DNA of 64,000 nt from Alligator mississippiensis (Eukaryota > Chordata > Crocodylia > Alligatoridae), in contig NC_081826.1 of assembly GCF_030867095.1 (NCBI RefSeq), positions 247,918,251-247,982,250 on the forward strand, given 5' to 3'. Below the pieces are notes generated by a model. It made no database searches. It was not told where the DNA came from and saw only the letters and a list, made by a program, of their open reading frames with translations. The position numbers and the translations under genes are program-made. How positions within the stretch are numbered: the stretch's first letter is position 1; each line of letters starts with the position of its first letter. Positions 36,063-47,899 of the stretch are shown here, piece by piece.

Positions 36063-36655
36063 ATCAGCAGATGCATGACAATAGATCCAAGGAGGTGATA
36101 CTTCCCCTCTATGCGGCATTGGTCAGACCACAGTTGGAGTACTGCATCCAGTGTTGGGTGCTGTACTTCAGGAAGGATGTTGATAGACTTGAGAGGGTCC
36201 AGAGGAGGGTCACTCATATGGTTAGGGGCTTACAGGACAAGCCTTATGAGGAGAGACTGAGGGCCCTGGACCTCTTCAGCATCTGCAAAAGATGCTGAAG
36301 GTGATCTTGTGGCCACCTTCAGATCCATTAGGGGGACACAGCAAGGGATCGGAGGTGCTCTGTTCACCAGGGCGCCTCTTGGAGTAACAAAGAGCAATGG
36401 TCACAAACTGACAGAGAGCAGATTTAAGCTAAATATCAGGAAAAACTTCTTCGTGGTAAGGGTGGCCAAACTTTGGAATGGGTTTCCAAGGGAGGTGGTG
36501 CTCTCCCCTACATTGGGGGTCTTTAAGAGAAGGCTGGATAGGCATCTGGCTGGGGTCATCTGACCCCAGCACTCTTTCATGCTGAAGCAGGGGTTGGACC
36601 CAATGATCAGTTGAGGTTCCTTCTGACCCTAGCATCTATGAATCTATTCATCTTT
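36063..36655 (+). pseudogene. CR1 LINE 3' end, ORF2 C terminus and tail
   Basis: The first part reads 'ALVRPQLEYCIQCWVLYFRK' then 'RLERVQRRVTHMVRGLQDK' and 'YEERLRALDLFS', the conserved C-terminal part of CR1 ORF2. A frame change near 36300, close to a small palindrome 'agcatctgcaaaagatgct', separates it from 'RKNFFVVRVAKLWNGFPRE' and 'FKRRLDRHLAGV' in another frame. The 3' end has the CR1 tail 'catctatgaatctatt'. It is 5'-truncated, relatively well preserved, and not functional. Confidence 0.88.
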
Positions 36656-39351
36656 GTGTGCTGACAGTTGGCTGGCAACTGATGAAGCTGAGTAACCAGT
36701 CAATCCTTGCTGAAATTGAAAGCACATCTTGAACTTATATTTGTTTAATTTGAGGTTGTTATGAGAATGTTTAAAATATTAATACTTTTGCAGTCTTCTA
36801 TTTATATCTTGCTTGAATAATGGAGATTCTAGAATCAATAATTTTATCGAATTCCTTATCTACTTTGAATAGCAGAGTACACAAATCCATGTTTGCATTT
36901 TCTTGAATATACTCTTTTTCTTGAAAATTCTGGCATTCATACAGGGTACTATATACATTTCTGATGGATTTGATTCCAAAAAAAGGGGGGGATGAAATTA
37001 AATGTCATTTTTATAAAAGATTAACTTTCTGCTGATGAGATATAAATAATCTGTCAAAACCTTAGTAAAGCTAGATAACGTGTAGGAATTTTCAACCAAG
37101 TTTAGAAGATTTTTTTTGGTTTGTTTGTGGGGTTTTTTTCATTGGTGCTGCTATATGACCAGTTCATACTCTCTTTTTAGGATCATTTCTTGCATCTTTG
37201 AAATTTCTGTTTTCCATTATACAAAATAATTCTCAGAAACCCAAGTTCTTCTGAATGGAGAATCTTTTATTTCCGGAGAGATAAAATGCCTCATGGGAAC
37301 ACTTCATGTTTTAAGGTCTGAAACTTACCATCTCCAATAGATGATTTTTTTTTTTTCAATAAATGTTGTGATTTCATGAAGTTTCAAAGAGTATTTTTAA
37401 GAAGCATTCCATGAATTCTTTATAAACATTAATGTCATCATCCACTTATCACAGGCACAAAACTATTTGTGCTGAGAGAGTCTGTTGTTGCATCTACCAT
37501 AAAATGTACTTCACTTTCCACTAATTTTCTCAGAAAAAAAATCTCACGGGATTTGTAAATTTATCTCGACTCTTTTTCAGTCATTTTGAAACATCTGGAT
37601 CATATTCTCCTTGCAAACAAAGCAACTGAACAAAGTTGCAGTCAAACTCCATAAGTGCGTATCTTCAGCTTTTTCATGCCATGGGTACACAAGTGCTTTT
37701 CTAGTAAGATAACATATACTATGTAATATTTCTTCTTGTTTTATTCTTTTTCTTGAGACTACTTAAAATTAGGATCTCAGCATTCTCGTTTGAAGAATAT
37801 CAGTTCTTTTGTGGTGACATGAAAAAGGTGTGTGTACACCTACACTGAAGGCACCAACACTGAAGCTTTGAAATGCATAAAATTTAGGGATCTTCCCAGA
37901 AGGGGGAGTCTGTAAATGAAGACACAAATAAATAATACAGCAGCTAGATAGCCTTTAAACTATTTCTATCCCTTCCCTTCCCTGTGCCAAGCATAAGCCT
38001 GGAGACAGAGGTTGTAAATGGACAGGTGAAAAAAGACAGTCAAAGAGGTACATAAAATTCAGTCTAGGCTGCAAAAAAACATGAGAGAAGGTGGGTATAA
38101 ATATATTTTCACATAGTCACAGTTTCTTCCTTGCTCCTCTTTTGTACTGCAGAGATTACCTCAGAGTGTTAAATATTTCTACATCTTAATTTGTGTAATA
38201 TTCTTATACTACTTGGTATTTGGGAAGAAAAAAAAAAAATCACAGATCAGTAGCACGGGGATAGTTACAGTACTTTTCACTCGTTTTAACCTCTTCCTAT
38301 GGAAAGTGGCCCAATATGAAGACCTGTGGTTTTAACTCTTACGAAGGAAAAAGAGATGTAGCATTATCAGGGTTGTTCATAAACCTGCTTCCATCCTCAT
38401 ACACACATCTTGACTATTCACCCCAAAGTCACAGCTTTGGGGAAAGCTGGCTATTCCTTTCCAGTTGCCATTTCCCAACCTCTGGAGGAACAGAGGTAGC
38501 TCCTTCAGGAAGCCCCACTGTGAATTCTTTCACAGGGCTGGCTGTTTGAGAGGGGAGAGAAAGAAAAATAATTCTGAGGATAACTAAGTAAATGTTTAAG
38601 TAATGTGCAAAGTTTTGTAGTATCTTTAGCTTTCTAGGTCACTAGGTGCAAAAAGGCTGCAATGACTGTAAATGAGAAAGACAATCCAATTAAAATCAAT
38701 ACCTAAGTGGTACAAAATTAATGATACTAGCTCAAACTATGATTTATATATAATAGTCACGTTTTCCCTTCATTGTTGGCTTTTGAGCCTGTCTCTTCTT
38801 CAACAAGCAATAAAAAGTTTGCATTACAAAAGTAAGTTGAAATCCTCACACAATCACTTTTCTCTAGTGCCAGATATTTAAAGTAAACAATCAAGTATTG
38901 TGAGATTCAAGACAAAATTGGCAATCTTGTCAAATAGAATAGAGAAGAGTGTGTCCACTTTTTCCGTTTTAGTCAATAGCTCATCTTAGAAGTCCACATT
39001 CTTCCTTGAGTGTTTGGATCCTCAATCAGTATTATTGTTGTCTTACAATTTAGAAAACTGAAGACTGAATAGTAGGCCATGACACAGGATGAAGTCCTGA
39101 ATAAAGGTGGCTAGATTTCATGCAGAACAATACTGAATGTTCAAAATGCTTTCCAGGAAATTACCTTGGAGTAATACCATACTTTTATGTATGATACAGA
39201 AGTTTAGAGCAATAGAGTAGCCTTTGATCAAATCATATGCTTAAACACTTTGTTAGCAATCCAGTTAACAAAGTACTAGCAACAAAATGTACCTGAACAT
39301 ATAAATTGCCCCAAACCAGAAGCATGCAAAATGAAAGCTACTATATACCTC
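36656..39351. other. No recognisable feature
   Basis: 2.7 kb of AT-rich non-coding DNA upstream of the gypsy element, with several T runs. No repeat family or exon is supported. Confidence 0.4.
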
Positions 39352-39356
39352 CTACC

Positions 39357-40263
39357 TGTGGCGGCGAGGTGCCCCCACAGGCTCTTGAGGGAGAGAGAAG
39401 AGAGCCCGTTGACCCCAGACCCTGAGAGCAAGCCCCTAGAGGGGCGTACGTACCTCCTGGAGAACAGCGGAAGCAGGAGCAGCGCTCGCGGCTGCAGCCA
39501 CGTGAACTGGCATTACGCCAGCTGTGGCATCAGCTGTTCCCAGTGAGGGGAACAGCTGAGCCAATTCCAGCGGCCGTATCGGCCGCTGCGGGAAGATTCA
39601 AAAATGCCAGCGGAGCTGGGAGAGAGAGACAGCCAGAGAGAGAGAGCACAGGCTGGCAGCTCGTAAAGGGAACTCCGGCATGAGAAGGAGATGACCCAGC
39701 CTGTGAGGCTCTAGCAGGCAGCCCAGGGAAGGGCTTTAAGCCTTCTGCAGGAGGCAGAACGGGAGGCAGACAAGGAGGGCAAGCAGAGGCACTCTTGCAG
39801 CCACCTGGAGGGGCTTACACTCAGGAGGCAAGGGAGCTTCCTGCTTGTGGTAGGGAAGAGGAAACAGCTGAGAATCCGAGGGAGCTGGAGTAAGGGGGAT
39901 AACCCTGCAGCTCCTCCTGGCTCGGAGGAATATTTTCTCTAAAAAAAGAAATCTTCCCCAAGAAGGGAGGGAGAGTGACTGGAACCCCGGGAACTGGTCT
40001 GAGGCCATCATATGAGGCCGGGAAACATCTGTAATGCATCACCCAGCGGCTGGCTTGTGGACAGGGTGTAAGGGAGGCGGAGCCCCATGGAACACCACGT
40101 CAGACGACCGTGAGTACCACCATCTATCAGGAGGCCCATCCAAGCTAATATCTCCACTGTAGACCCCTCTTAAAGTCCGTTTAAAATCCAAGTCATGGCA
40201 GGCGAGTTGAGGGGAGGGGCAAACCCCGATAGACTGGGCAGTGAGAGGGGCGCAAGCTCCACA
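39357..40263 (+). repeat. 5' LTR of the Gmr1-like element
   Basis: Starts 'tgtggcggcgagg' and ends 'gcaagctccaca'. 907 bp, repeated at 44471-46139 once the nested insertion is removed from the count. It contains 'gagagagagaca' purine runs and a GC-rich palindrome 'gcggccgtatcggccgc' near 39570. Confidence 0.92.
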
Positions 40264-40264
40264 G

Positions 40265-40282
40265 TGGTGCATTGGCCGGGAA
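40265..40282 (+). other. Primer-binding site, tRNA-Gly (GCC)
   Basis: 'tggtgcattggccgggaa', one base after the 5' LTR, is the exact complement of the 3' end of vertebrate tRNA-Gly(GCC) as I remember it (..ttcccggccaatgcacca). This defines the start of the minus-strand primer site. Confidence 0.85.
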
Positions 40283-40335
40283 CATTCTTGTACGGCATTA
40301 ACGGGACAGTGTTCCCGACCCGAGATTAAACAGGG

Positions 40336-41100
40336 ATGCAGCAGCCAGTATTAGCACACACACAGCTGCTTACGCAGGTGATCCAGGCCATAGGGCAAGT
40401 GCTGGAAGTGCAGCAACTACAGGGCGCACACCAGCAAGAGTGGATGCAGCGAAATGCTGCTCTATTTAAAATGCCCCGGATGACTAAGGAGGATGATCCC
40501 AAAACTTATATCGAAGCATTCGAGAGGACAGCTATCCAGACGGGGTTGGACCGTGGTCAGTGGGGCCATCACCTAGGGGCACTGGTGATAGATCAGGCTC
40601 AAGCCACCTACCGAGCTCTATCAAGGGAGGAAGCTCGAGATTATGAGACAGTCAAGGCAGCGATCCTCTACAGGCTTGAGATTTCACCAGAAAGTCACCG
40701 GCAGGCCTTCAGAGCCCGAAAGACCAAGGAGGCTAAGTGACCCAGGGTTTTGTTGCAAGCTTTAAGGGATTCACTTAATAAATGGTTGCCAGCTGGCAAG
40801 TTCGACCGGGAGGGTGTGATGGACCAGATCCTACTAGAACAGTTCATATGGGATTTGGAGGAAGACACCCAGAGATGGGTACGGAGACACCACCCACAAA
40901 CTAGTGAAGAGGTGCTCCGCTTGGCTGAGGCCTTTGCAAATTCGGAAAGGGAGAGGGGATACAGGTGAGGTTCCTGAGGCCCGAAAGAGGGACACAGCCA
41001 AGTGAAGGGGAGAGGCGGATGGGCCCGAGATGAGGACCACCAAAAGGGGTGGTGTGCTATCGTTGCGAGCAGACAGGACACATCTCCCGTAAATGTGGGA
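40336..41100 (+). pseudogene. gag region of the Gmr1-like element, SCAN-like
   Basis: Two adjoining stretches (40336-40740 and 40750-40968) encode a gag-like protein. The segment around 'DDPKTYIEAFERTAIQTGLD' and 'LSREEARDYETVKAAILYRL' closely resembles the SCAN domain of vertebrate zinc-finger proteins, which derives from Gmr1-type gag. A CCHC zinc knuckle (CYRCEQTGHISRKC) lies at about 41053-41094. This part is a fossil. Confidence 0.8.
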
Positions 41101-41229
41101 TGGGCTTGAGCAAGCTGAGTCACGCACTGACAGGATATCCTCCCTCCCAGGATAGAGGCAAAGAAGTGGAGAGAGGGGAGCCTATGGATTGGTTTTGGGT
41201 CCGCCACCCAAGACAGAGGTTGGAACCGA

Positions 41230-41520
41230 CCTGTAGTAACTGCATGGATTGGAGACAGGGCGGTCAAGGCCACATTGGACACGGGGTGTTCCCAGTCCCT
41301 ACTCCGGGCAGACCTCGCACCCACAGACAGGATGGAAGCAAGCGGGATCCCTGACGATGACCTACATACTGGGGGAAGAGATGCGGTTCCAGACTTGTTA
41401 TGTGCCATTCCGGGTGATGGAGTTTAGCGGAGAGCTATGAGTCAGAATTGCCCCAACCCTGGCTTGTGAGATGATCCTAGGCCGAGAATGGGGGCCATTC
41501 TACACAGTCCTCAAGTGAGT
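41230..41520 (+). pseudogene. Protease region of the Gmr1-like element
   Basis: After the zinc knuckle a short stretch resembles a retropepsin, with a DTG-type motif ('LDTGCSQSLL') near 41280. Its position between gag and integrase fits the family. Fossil. Confidence 0.55.
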
Positions 41521-41579
41521 GAGGGCAACGGAAGAAGAAAGGAACCGGATCAGGAGGAGAGAGAATTGGGCCGGCGAGG

Positions 41580-42960
41580 GCCCGGCCCGTCGGGATGAAA
41601 TAACGTCCGACGGCATCGACCTAGAACAGTTTGTGAGCGTGGCCCAATTCCGTAGAGCTCAAAATGAAGACCCGGAACTCCAGCGGCTGTGGGACACAGA
41701 CCCTGGGGAAGGATCCTCACAGAGTCGTCCTGGCTTTGAGGTAATAGGGGGGTTATTATATCGGGTACAATGGGGTGAGCAGGGTACCATGCAAAGGAGG
41801 CAGTTAGTGGTCCCATCCTCACTTCGCCGTGCGGTGAAGAGATTGGCCCATGACTTGCCCATGGGCGGCCATTTGGGACGTAACAAGACCCGGGCTAGGC
41901 TGGCCCAAGAATTCTTTTGGCCTCGTCTCCAAGAGGACGTGGAAAGGTGCGGGGGCTGTGTGCCTGGAGTGTCAGAGGGCACAAGAATAGAAACCCCCAA
42001 GGGCACCCCTGAATCCCATGCCAATAATAGAGACACCGTTCTCGCGGGTCATGCTGGATATAGTAGGACCCCTCCCAAAGTCCCATAACGGATATCAATA
42101 TATCCTGGTGATGGTAGATTATGCCATCCGGTTCCCGGAAGCCGTGCTCCTGAGATCTATAACAGCTATTCGGGTGGTGGAAGAGCTACTCAAATGGATA
42201 GCATGGGTGGGCATACCGTGGGAAATGCTCACAGACCAGGGGACGAATTTTATGTCTGGGGTGATAAAAGCCTTATGTAAAACCCTTGGCATCACCCAGC
42301 TAAAGACCTCGGTCTATCATCCCAAAACTAATGGTCTTGTGGAAAGATTAAATGGGACCATCTAGTGGCTGCTCAGACGGTGCTCCCAGGAAGACCTCCG
42401 GAGGTGGGATACCATCTTGACCCCCTTGTTGTTTGCCCTGAGGGATGCACCTCAAGAGTCAACACAGTACTCTCCATTTCAGTTGGTGTATGGCCATAGT
42501 CCCCAGGGACTGCTACAAATCATAAGGGAAGAATGGGAGAGGCCGACAGGATTGGGGGGGGGGGGTATCGGCGGAAAGGTACCAAAAAGAGCTGCAAGAC
42601 CAAATCACCAGGGCCCAATGGATTGCCAGTCAAAACCTGAGGAGCACCCAAGGGATACAGGAGAGGTGCTACAATGAAAAGACAAGAACACGGACTTTCC
42701 AGCTGGGAGACAGAGTTCTGGTATCGCTGCCAACCTCCTCAAGCAAACAGCTGGCAATGTGGCAGGGCCCATTTACCGTTGTGAGATAAGTAGGGCTGGT
42801 AGATGATGAAGTACTTAAACCGGGTCACGGCTGGGAACGCCAGATTTACCATGTGAATCTGCTCAAGGAGTGGAAGACTCCTCAGGGCTGGATGGCACTA
42901 GAAGGTGATACAAGGGAAGAGCTGGGACCACCTTGCTCCGGGTTAGAGGGATCCCCAGAG
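41580..42960 (+). pseudogene. Integrase region of the Gmr1-like element
   Basis: A zinc-binding H2C2-type part is recognisable around 41830-41970 ('GGHLGRNKTRARLAQEFFWP'). The catalytic core is at 42018-42365 ('VMLDIVGPLPKSHNGYQYI', 'LTDQGTNF', 'YHPKTNGLVERLNGTI', covering the D-D-E positions). The C-terminal GPF-type module is near 42740-42880 ('WQGPFTVV'). It lies entirely upstream of the reverse transcriptase, which is the diagnostic feature of the group. Fossil. Confidence 0.88.
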
Positions 42961-42975
42961 GAGGGGTTGGTATAA

Positions 42976-44430
42976 ATGGGCAAGGAGCTGGACAACCAAC
43001 AACAGCAAGAATTATTAACCTTAATAGAAGAGTTTAGGGCGGTGTTCCAAGAGGTCCCGGGACGGGTAACAGGAGTAGAACATGAGATCAGGACACCTCA
43101 GGAGGCCCTGGTTAGGGAGAGGTGGAGGCCGATACGTCAATGGTGGCAACAGGAAATAAGGCAGGAGATCATGAAGATGCAAGAACGGGATTATACGACC
43201 ATCCCGCAGTCCTTGGCGGAGTCCCATAGTCCCCGTGGTCAAGCCAGATGGGTCACTGTGCATATGTATAGACTATAGAAAGTTTAATGCCCTGACTACA
43301 TTTGATGCCTTTCCGATGCCCCATGTCACTCACCTCGTTGAGAAAATCGGCGAAGCACAGTATATAACTATGCTTGCTTTGGCAAAGGGGTATTAGCAAA
43401 TCCCAATGCTCTTGACAGATTGTGCCAAAACAGCCTTCGGGACCTCGTGGGGCTTATTCGAGTTCATGCGGATTCCCTTTGGCCTCAACGGCACGGCCGC
43501 AACCTTCCAAAGGTTGATGGACAACTTATTGACACCACATGCAGCATACGCGGCGGCGTACATTAATAACATCATTATATTTTCCACCAATTGGCAACAA
43601 CACCTTAAATCCCTCAGAGCTGGCCTGGGAGAACGAGCGGCGGGGATGACCGCCAACCCGAAGAAATGCAAACGGGCGGGAAAAGAAACAGCATACCTGG
43701 GATTTCGAGTAGGCCGAGGGACAATTCGGCCCCTTACAGACAAGATCAAAGCTATAAGGGAATTCCAAGAACTGCAAACCCGCAAACAACTGCATTCCTT
43801 CTTGGGACTCGTTAACTATTATTGGCGATTTATACCCTGCTTCGCAACTCTCTCCACACCACTTAGAGACGCGTTAGCAGGGAGGTTGGTAGCACTGCTG
43901 AAATGGACACCAGATATGCGGAAGAGCTTCCAAGACTTGAAAGAGGCAATGCACCGTGATGTTATTGTGCACACACCTAACTTTAATGCCCCTTTCGTTT
44001 TACAGACAGATGCATCAGGACGGGCTCTGGGAGCAGTATTACTCCAAAAATACGGGTAAGAAGAGCGCCCAACCGCGTTTGCAAGCAGAAAACTCAGCCG
44101 TGCAGAAACCAGGTATGCCACAATCGAGAGGGAGTGTCTAGCAATACACTAGGCAATAGAATACTTTAAGTACTACCTTATGGGGAGGGAATCTGTCGTA
44201 GTGACATATCACTCCCCACTACAGTGGTTGACACAGAAACAAAGCATGAATGCCAGGATCACCCGCTGGGCGTTGGCATTGCAGCCATTCAAGTTCACGG
44301 TAGTACACCGTCCGGGCAAAGATAACTTTGTGGCTGACTTTTTGTCCAGATGGGGAGGCGCGGAAAACCCAGAAGAAGGTTTCGGTTATATCCATGGGGA
44401 GGAGCAGCAGGTGGTACATGCCGTCACATG
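42976..44430 (+). pseudogene. Reverse transcriptase and RNase H region
   Basis: The RT N-terminal part begins near 42976 ('LIEEFRAVFQEVPG'). The fingers/palm part is recognisable from about 43270 to 43720 ('FGTSWGLFEFMRIPFGLN', 'ATFQRLMDNLL', 'NPKKCKRAGKETAYLGF'). It is followed by the connection ('LHSFLGLVNYYWRFIP') and RNase H (near 43990, 'FVLQTDASGRALGAVLLQ'; end near 44350, 'VVHRPGKDNFVADFLSR'). The order RT-RNase H after integrase fits Gmr1-like elements. Fossil. Confidence 0.9.
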
Positions 44431-44455
44431 AGAGAACCAGACGCCATTAGGCAAC

Positions 44456-44470
44456 TGAAGGGTGGAGGTC
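44456..44470 (+). other. Polypurine tract
   Basis: The purine-rich 'gaagggtggagg' directly before the 3' LTR is the probable plus-strand primer of the element. Confidence 0.6.
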
Positions 44471-46139
44471 TGTGGTGGCGAGGTGCCCCCACAGGCTCTT
44501 GAGGGAGAAAGAAGAGAGCCCGCAGACCCCAGACCCTGAGAGCAAGCCCCCAGAGGGGCATACATACCTCCCGAAGAACAGTGAGAGCAGGAGCTGCGCT
44601 CGCGGCTGCAGCCGCGCGAACCGGCATTACGCCGGCTGTAGCATCAGCTGTTCCCAGCGAGGGGAACAGCTGAGCCAATCCCAGCGGCCGTATCGGCCGC
44701 TGCGGGAAGATTCAAAAACGCCGGCGGAGCGGGGAGAGAGAGAGAGCCAGAGAGAGAGAGCATGGGCTGGCAGCTCGTGAAGTGAGCTCCGGCACGGGAA
44801 GGAGACAACCCAGCTTCTGAGGCTCCAGCAGGCAGCCCAGGGAAGGGCTTTAAGCCTTCTGCGGAAGGCAGAACAGGAGGCAGACAAGGAGGGCAAGCAG
44901 AGGCACTCTTGCAGCCACCTGGAGGGGCTTACACTCAGGAGGCAAGGGAGCTTCCTGCTTGTGGTAGGGGAGAGGAAACAGCTGAGAATCTGAGAGGGAG
45001 CTGGTGTAAGGGGGATAACCCTGCAGCTCCTCCTGGCTCGGAGGAATATTTTCTATAAAAAAAGAAATCTTCCCCAAGAAGGGAGGGAGAGTGACCAGTA
45101 CTCCGGGAACCGGTCTGAGGCCGTCATACGAGGCCGGGAAACATCTATAACGCATCACCCAGCAGGTGGCGTGTGGATGGGGTGTAGGGGAGGCGGAGCC
45201 CCGTGGAACACCGCGTCAGATGACCGTGAGTACCACTTGTCATGACCCAAAGGTCTGATTTTGTGTGTGCTTCGGCACTAGAATTATCCCCGTGGGATTA
45301 CAGCTTCATTGCACGGTGGAGTTTTGCTGCACAGAGAACCCACGTGCAAAGGAGAGAGTTCCCGCCACTTTGCAGCTGTCTTTGCAGGGTGCATTTTCTT
45401 TGCAACACAGAAATGCACGGTGCAAAGAGTTCCCGCTCTTTGTATGCAAATTTGTGTCCCGCTATTGGCTAGTGCTAAATTATTCACACGTGGCGGCTAG
45501 CGATTGGCCTGCTAGCCATATAAGAGGCTTGAGCAGTTTCCGCCCAAGCTGAAGAGTACTCCACATCCATCTCGTGGGGACTCTGGGTGCGCGGCAGGGT
45601 CATCGAAGCCCTGTGTGTTACTCAGAGGAGTTTGGCAGCCTGATCCACCGCCCACCTCTTCCCGTCTTCGAGCGGTAACTTTCTATAAGACGTATCGACG
45701 AGTTTTCTATTTTGAGGCGCGCTTGTCCTGGACTTCCGGAGATCAGTCTGCGTGGAGCCTAGCAAACTCCACGTGATTGTTCGTGTTTTCTGTTTGTAAC
45801 CGCAACTCAAGCAAGTTTTCCAGCCTGCACCGCGACCATCTCGGTGTAAGTAAACAATCTTAAAATCAACCGTTAAGTGTCTGTGCCTAATTCTAGCTCG
45901 GCGCCTGCCCTCTCCGACCCGGCGTGCCCAGGCTGCCAGCCACAGCCTGCGTGCAGCGTGACAAAGGGCCCGGGTCCGACCCGGCCCGCACACCACTGTC
46001 TATCAGGAGGCCCATCCAAGCTAAGATATCCACTGTAGACCCCTCTTAAAGTGCATTTAACATCCAAGTCGTGGCAGATGAGTTGAGGGGAGGGGCAAAC
46101 CCCGACAGATTGGGTGGCGAGAGGGGCGCAAGCTCCACA
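44471..46139 (+). repeat. 3' LTR of the Gmr1-like element, split by a solo LTR
   Basis: Starts 'tgtggtggcgagg' and ends 'gcaagctccaca'. Of 1669 bp, 755 bp plus a 5-bp duplication belong to a later insertion, leaving about 909 bp, which agrees with the 907-bp 5' LTR. Confidence 0.92.
45238..45992 (+). mobile_element. Solo LTR nested in the 3' LTR, 755 bp
   Basis: Termini 'tgtcatgaccc' and 'cggcccgcaca' (TG...CA) are flanked by 'ccact' on both sides (45233-45237 and 45993-45997), a perfect 5-bp target duplication. The undisturbed 5' LTR confirms the target, reading 'gagtaccaccatctatcagg' at the matching place. Inverted CCAAT boxes ('ctattggct', 'cgattggcc') at about 45463-45508 and a TATA box 'catataag' (45517-45524) mark U3 and the promoter. 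CpG is well retained, so it looks much younger than its host element. The ERV or gypsy family is not recognised. Confidence 0.9.
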
Positions 46140-46144
46140 CTAGC

Positions 46145-46595
46145 ATTATAGCACGTAGTCCTATACTACATGGATAATTTTTACAAGCATACCATTAAAC
46201 AGCATTTAAACATCTGATAATCCCCAGGTTTGACACCCCCCTCACTCCTAACAAAAAAATACTAGGACAATGAAAGACAGGTCTGAACATTAATTTTGTC
46301 AACTGACATCCCCCCCTGCATAGAAAAGGATGTCATCTGTCAAAATATGATGTCATTTTTTTTTACTTCACAATGAGGAAAGAAGGTAGAAGTATAGATA
46401 TCCCCCCTTGTTCAGATAAATTATTATTTTTTTCATACAGATAAGAAAAAACTTAAATGTAGGGCTTTTAAAAAAAATTGTTCTTAAATGGATTTTCTTT
46501 TTTGATATATGTTAGAAAAGTTTAAAATGAATATAAATTCCTGGAGAAAGTCATAATGCTGTTTCACATAATGACACATTTTTGTTGCCCTATGT
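46145..46595. other. No recognisable feature
   Basis: AT-rich flank. It contains a partial inverted repeat 'gacatccccc' / 'ggatgtcatc' (46307-46334) and T runs. Confidence 0.4.
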
Positions 46596-47089
46596 ACTGA
46601 GAGAAGGATTGCCAACCCAATACATATTTTTATAGACAGTTTGCAAGCTTTTTACCAATAGCCAAATCTTTTTACTGACACATTTTTAATGTCATATGTT
46701 TTACAAAATGTAAATGTAATTCTTCTGCCAGGGTCTGTAATTCTTCTACTCTGCTGCTATGCCCCAGTTAAGTGGGTTCAAATTTAGGGGTTTAATATCA
46801 CCCATAGTAAAAAAAAAAATAAGAACAAGTTTGGTTGTCAAAAAGAAGTTTGCAGTAAAAAAAACTTCTTAGTTTGACAATCCAGCTTGACTGCAGCAAT
46901 GCTTTTTTACACTGTATTTCCCCCTCTCTCCTGCCAGGAATGCCCTACTCACCCCTGAAACCCTGATGCCCCTGACTGCACCCTTCACCATGCACCCGAC
47001 CCTGCCAGTTTTAACCCTACCTGCCCTGCTCCCCCCACTAGACAGGAATGGACTGCCAAAGACACCTGCATGTGATCAAGTGGTATTAC

Positions 47090-47899
47090 TGTTGGCTACA
47101 AAGGACCAACTCACAGGATCATCATAAAATTCTAGTTTATTGGATGGATGCAAAAATCAGACCATAAACCTTGGTGTTGATCCCCTCAAACACACACACA
47201 TTCATGCACACGCACATTCATAGTAGCTAGCTATGAACACTAAGCACTGGTGTCAAGATATACCTATCCCCAAGCGCCGGAGTCCGCTTTCGATGGCCAG
47301 TCAAGGCTTCTTTCAGTGTGATGTCACTTCAGAAGGGGGTTGCCAGCTGGTCCTTCTGGCTGGACAGGCAGGGTGCTGGTCAGGTCAAAGAGGGCACCCT
47401 TGGGGGTTATTCTTCGCTGCCATTTATCCCTCTCTGGCAGACTTTGGTGACTCCCCAATTCTCAGGCTTACCCAATCCAGGGGTCATTGACCTTGAGGTA
47501 CGTCCCTCTTGGTAGTTGCTGGATGGCAGCTGTCAGCCCCAGGGTTCACGTCCACATGTACGTGCAGTCTCAGGAGTCCATTGATGAATTTTGATTGATT
47601 CACTGCCGTGATGAATAGAGCTCTGGAAGTGGTTGATCAGGGGGGTATTTCAGCTCCAAGGGTCTGTTTCCAGCACTGATTAGTTCAAACTAGGGCTTCT
47701 GTACTTTTAAACAGTAAAGTTTCAGTTAGTTCTTAGCTCTGTATTGATTCTTTCCTCCTCTTAGTGTGTAGTTTTGTAGGTGTTAATTGCCACTCATTAA
47801 ATTGCTTATCCAGACTAGCTACTGTGTTACACAATCAACCATGATTCATTCAGGGACCCACTCCATACAGAGATTCCTGCCCTTGCTAATATTGTTACA
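47090..47899 (-). mobile_element. Probable solo LTR, minus strand, 810 bp
   Basis: On the minus strand it begins 'tgtaacaatattagc' and ends 'tttgtagccaaca', TG...CA. A polyadenylation signal in the context 'ccaataaactag' lies at about 47132-47143, near its 3' end, as in an R/U5 border. The target duplication is not clear. It lies within the hAT-type element at 46604-48363, so it is younger than that element. Confidence 0.5.

Larger units (their letters stand above)
39357..46139 (+). mobile_element. Gmr1-like Ty3/gypsy LTR retrotransposon, broken
   Basis: An old element with two LTRs, primer-binding site, gag, protease, integrase, reverse transcriptase, RNase H and a purine tract, in that order. 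Integrase lies upstream of reverse transcriptase, as in Gmr1-like gypsy elements (and Ty1/copia) but unlike most Ty3/gypsy elements and retroviruses. The gag resembles SCAN domains, which are known to derive from this group. The coding part is broken in roughly ten places. The flanks 'ctacc' and 'ctagc' are a likely 5-bp target duplication. The LTRs differ at about one position in ten over the first 400 or so bases compared by eye, suggesting tens of millions of years at reptile rates. A younger solo LTR sits in its 3' LTR. No envelope gene is seen. Confidence 0.9.

Noticed and set aside
40695-41408. 237-codon open frame on the minus strand
   Set aside because: It lies antisense to the gag and protease region of the gypsy element and has no domain of its own; it is a shadow of the plus-strand coding sequence.
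39357-46139. Retrovirus with envelope
   Set aside because: No envelope-like region lies between RNase H and the 3' LTR, and the pol order is not retroviral.
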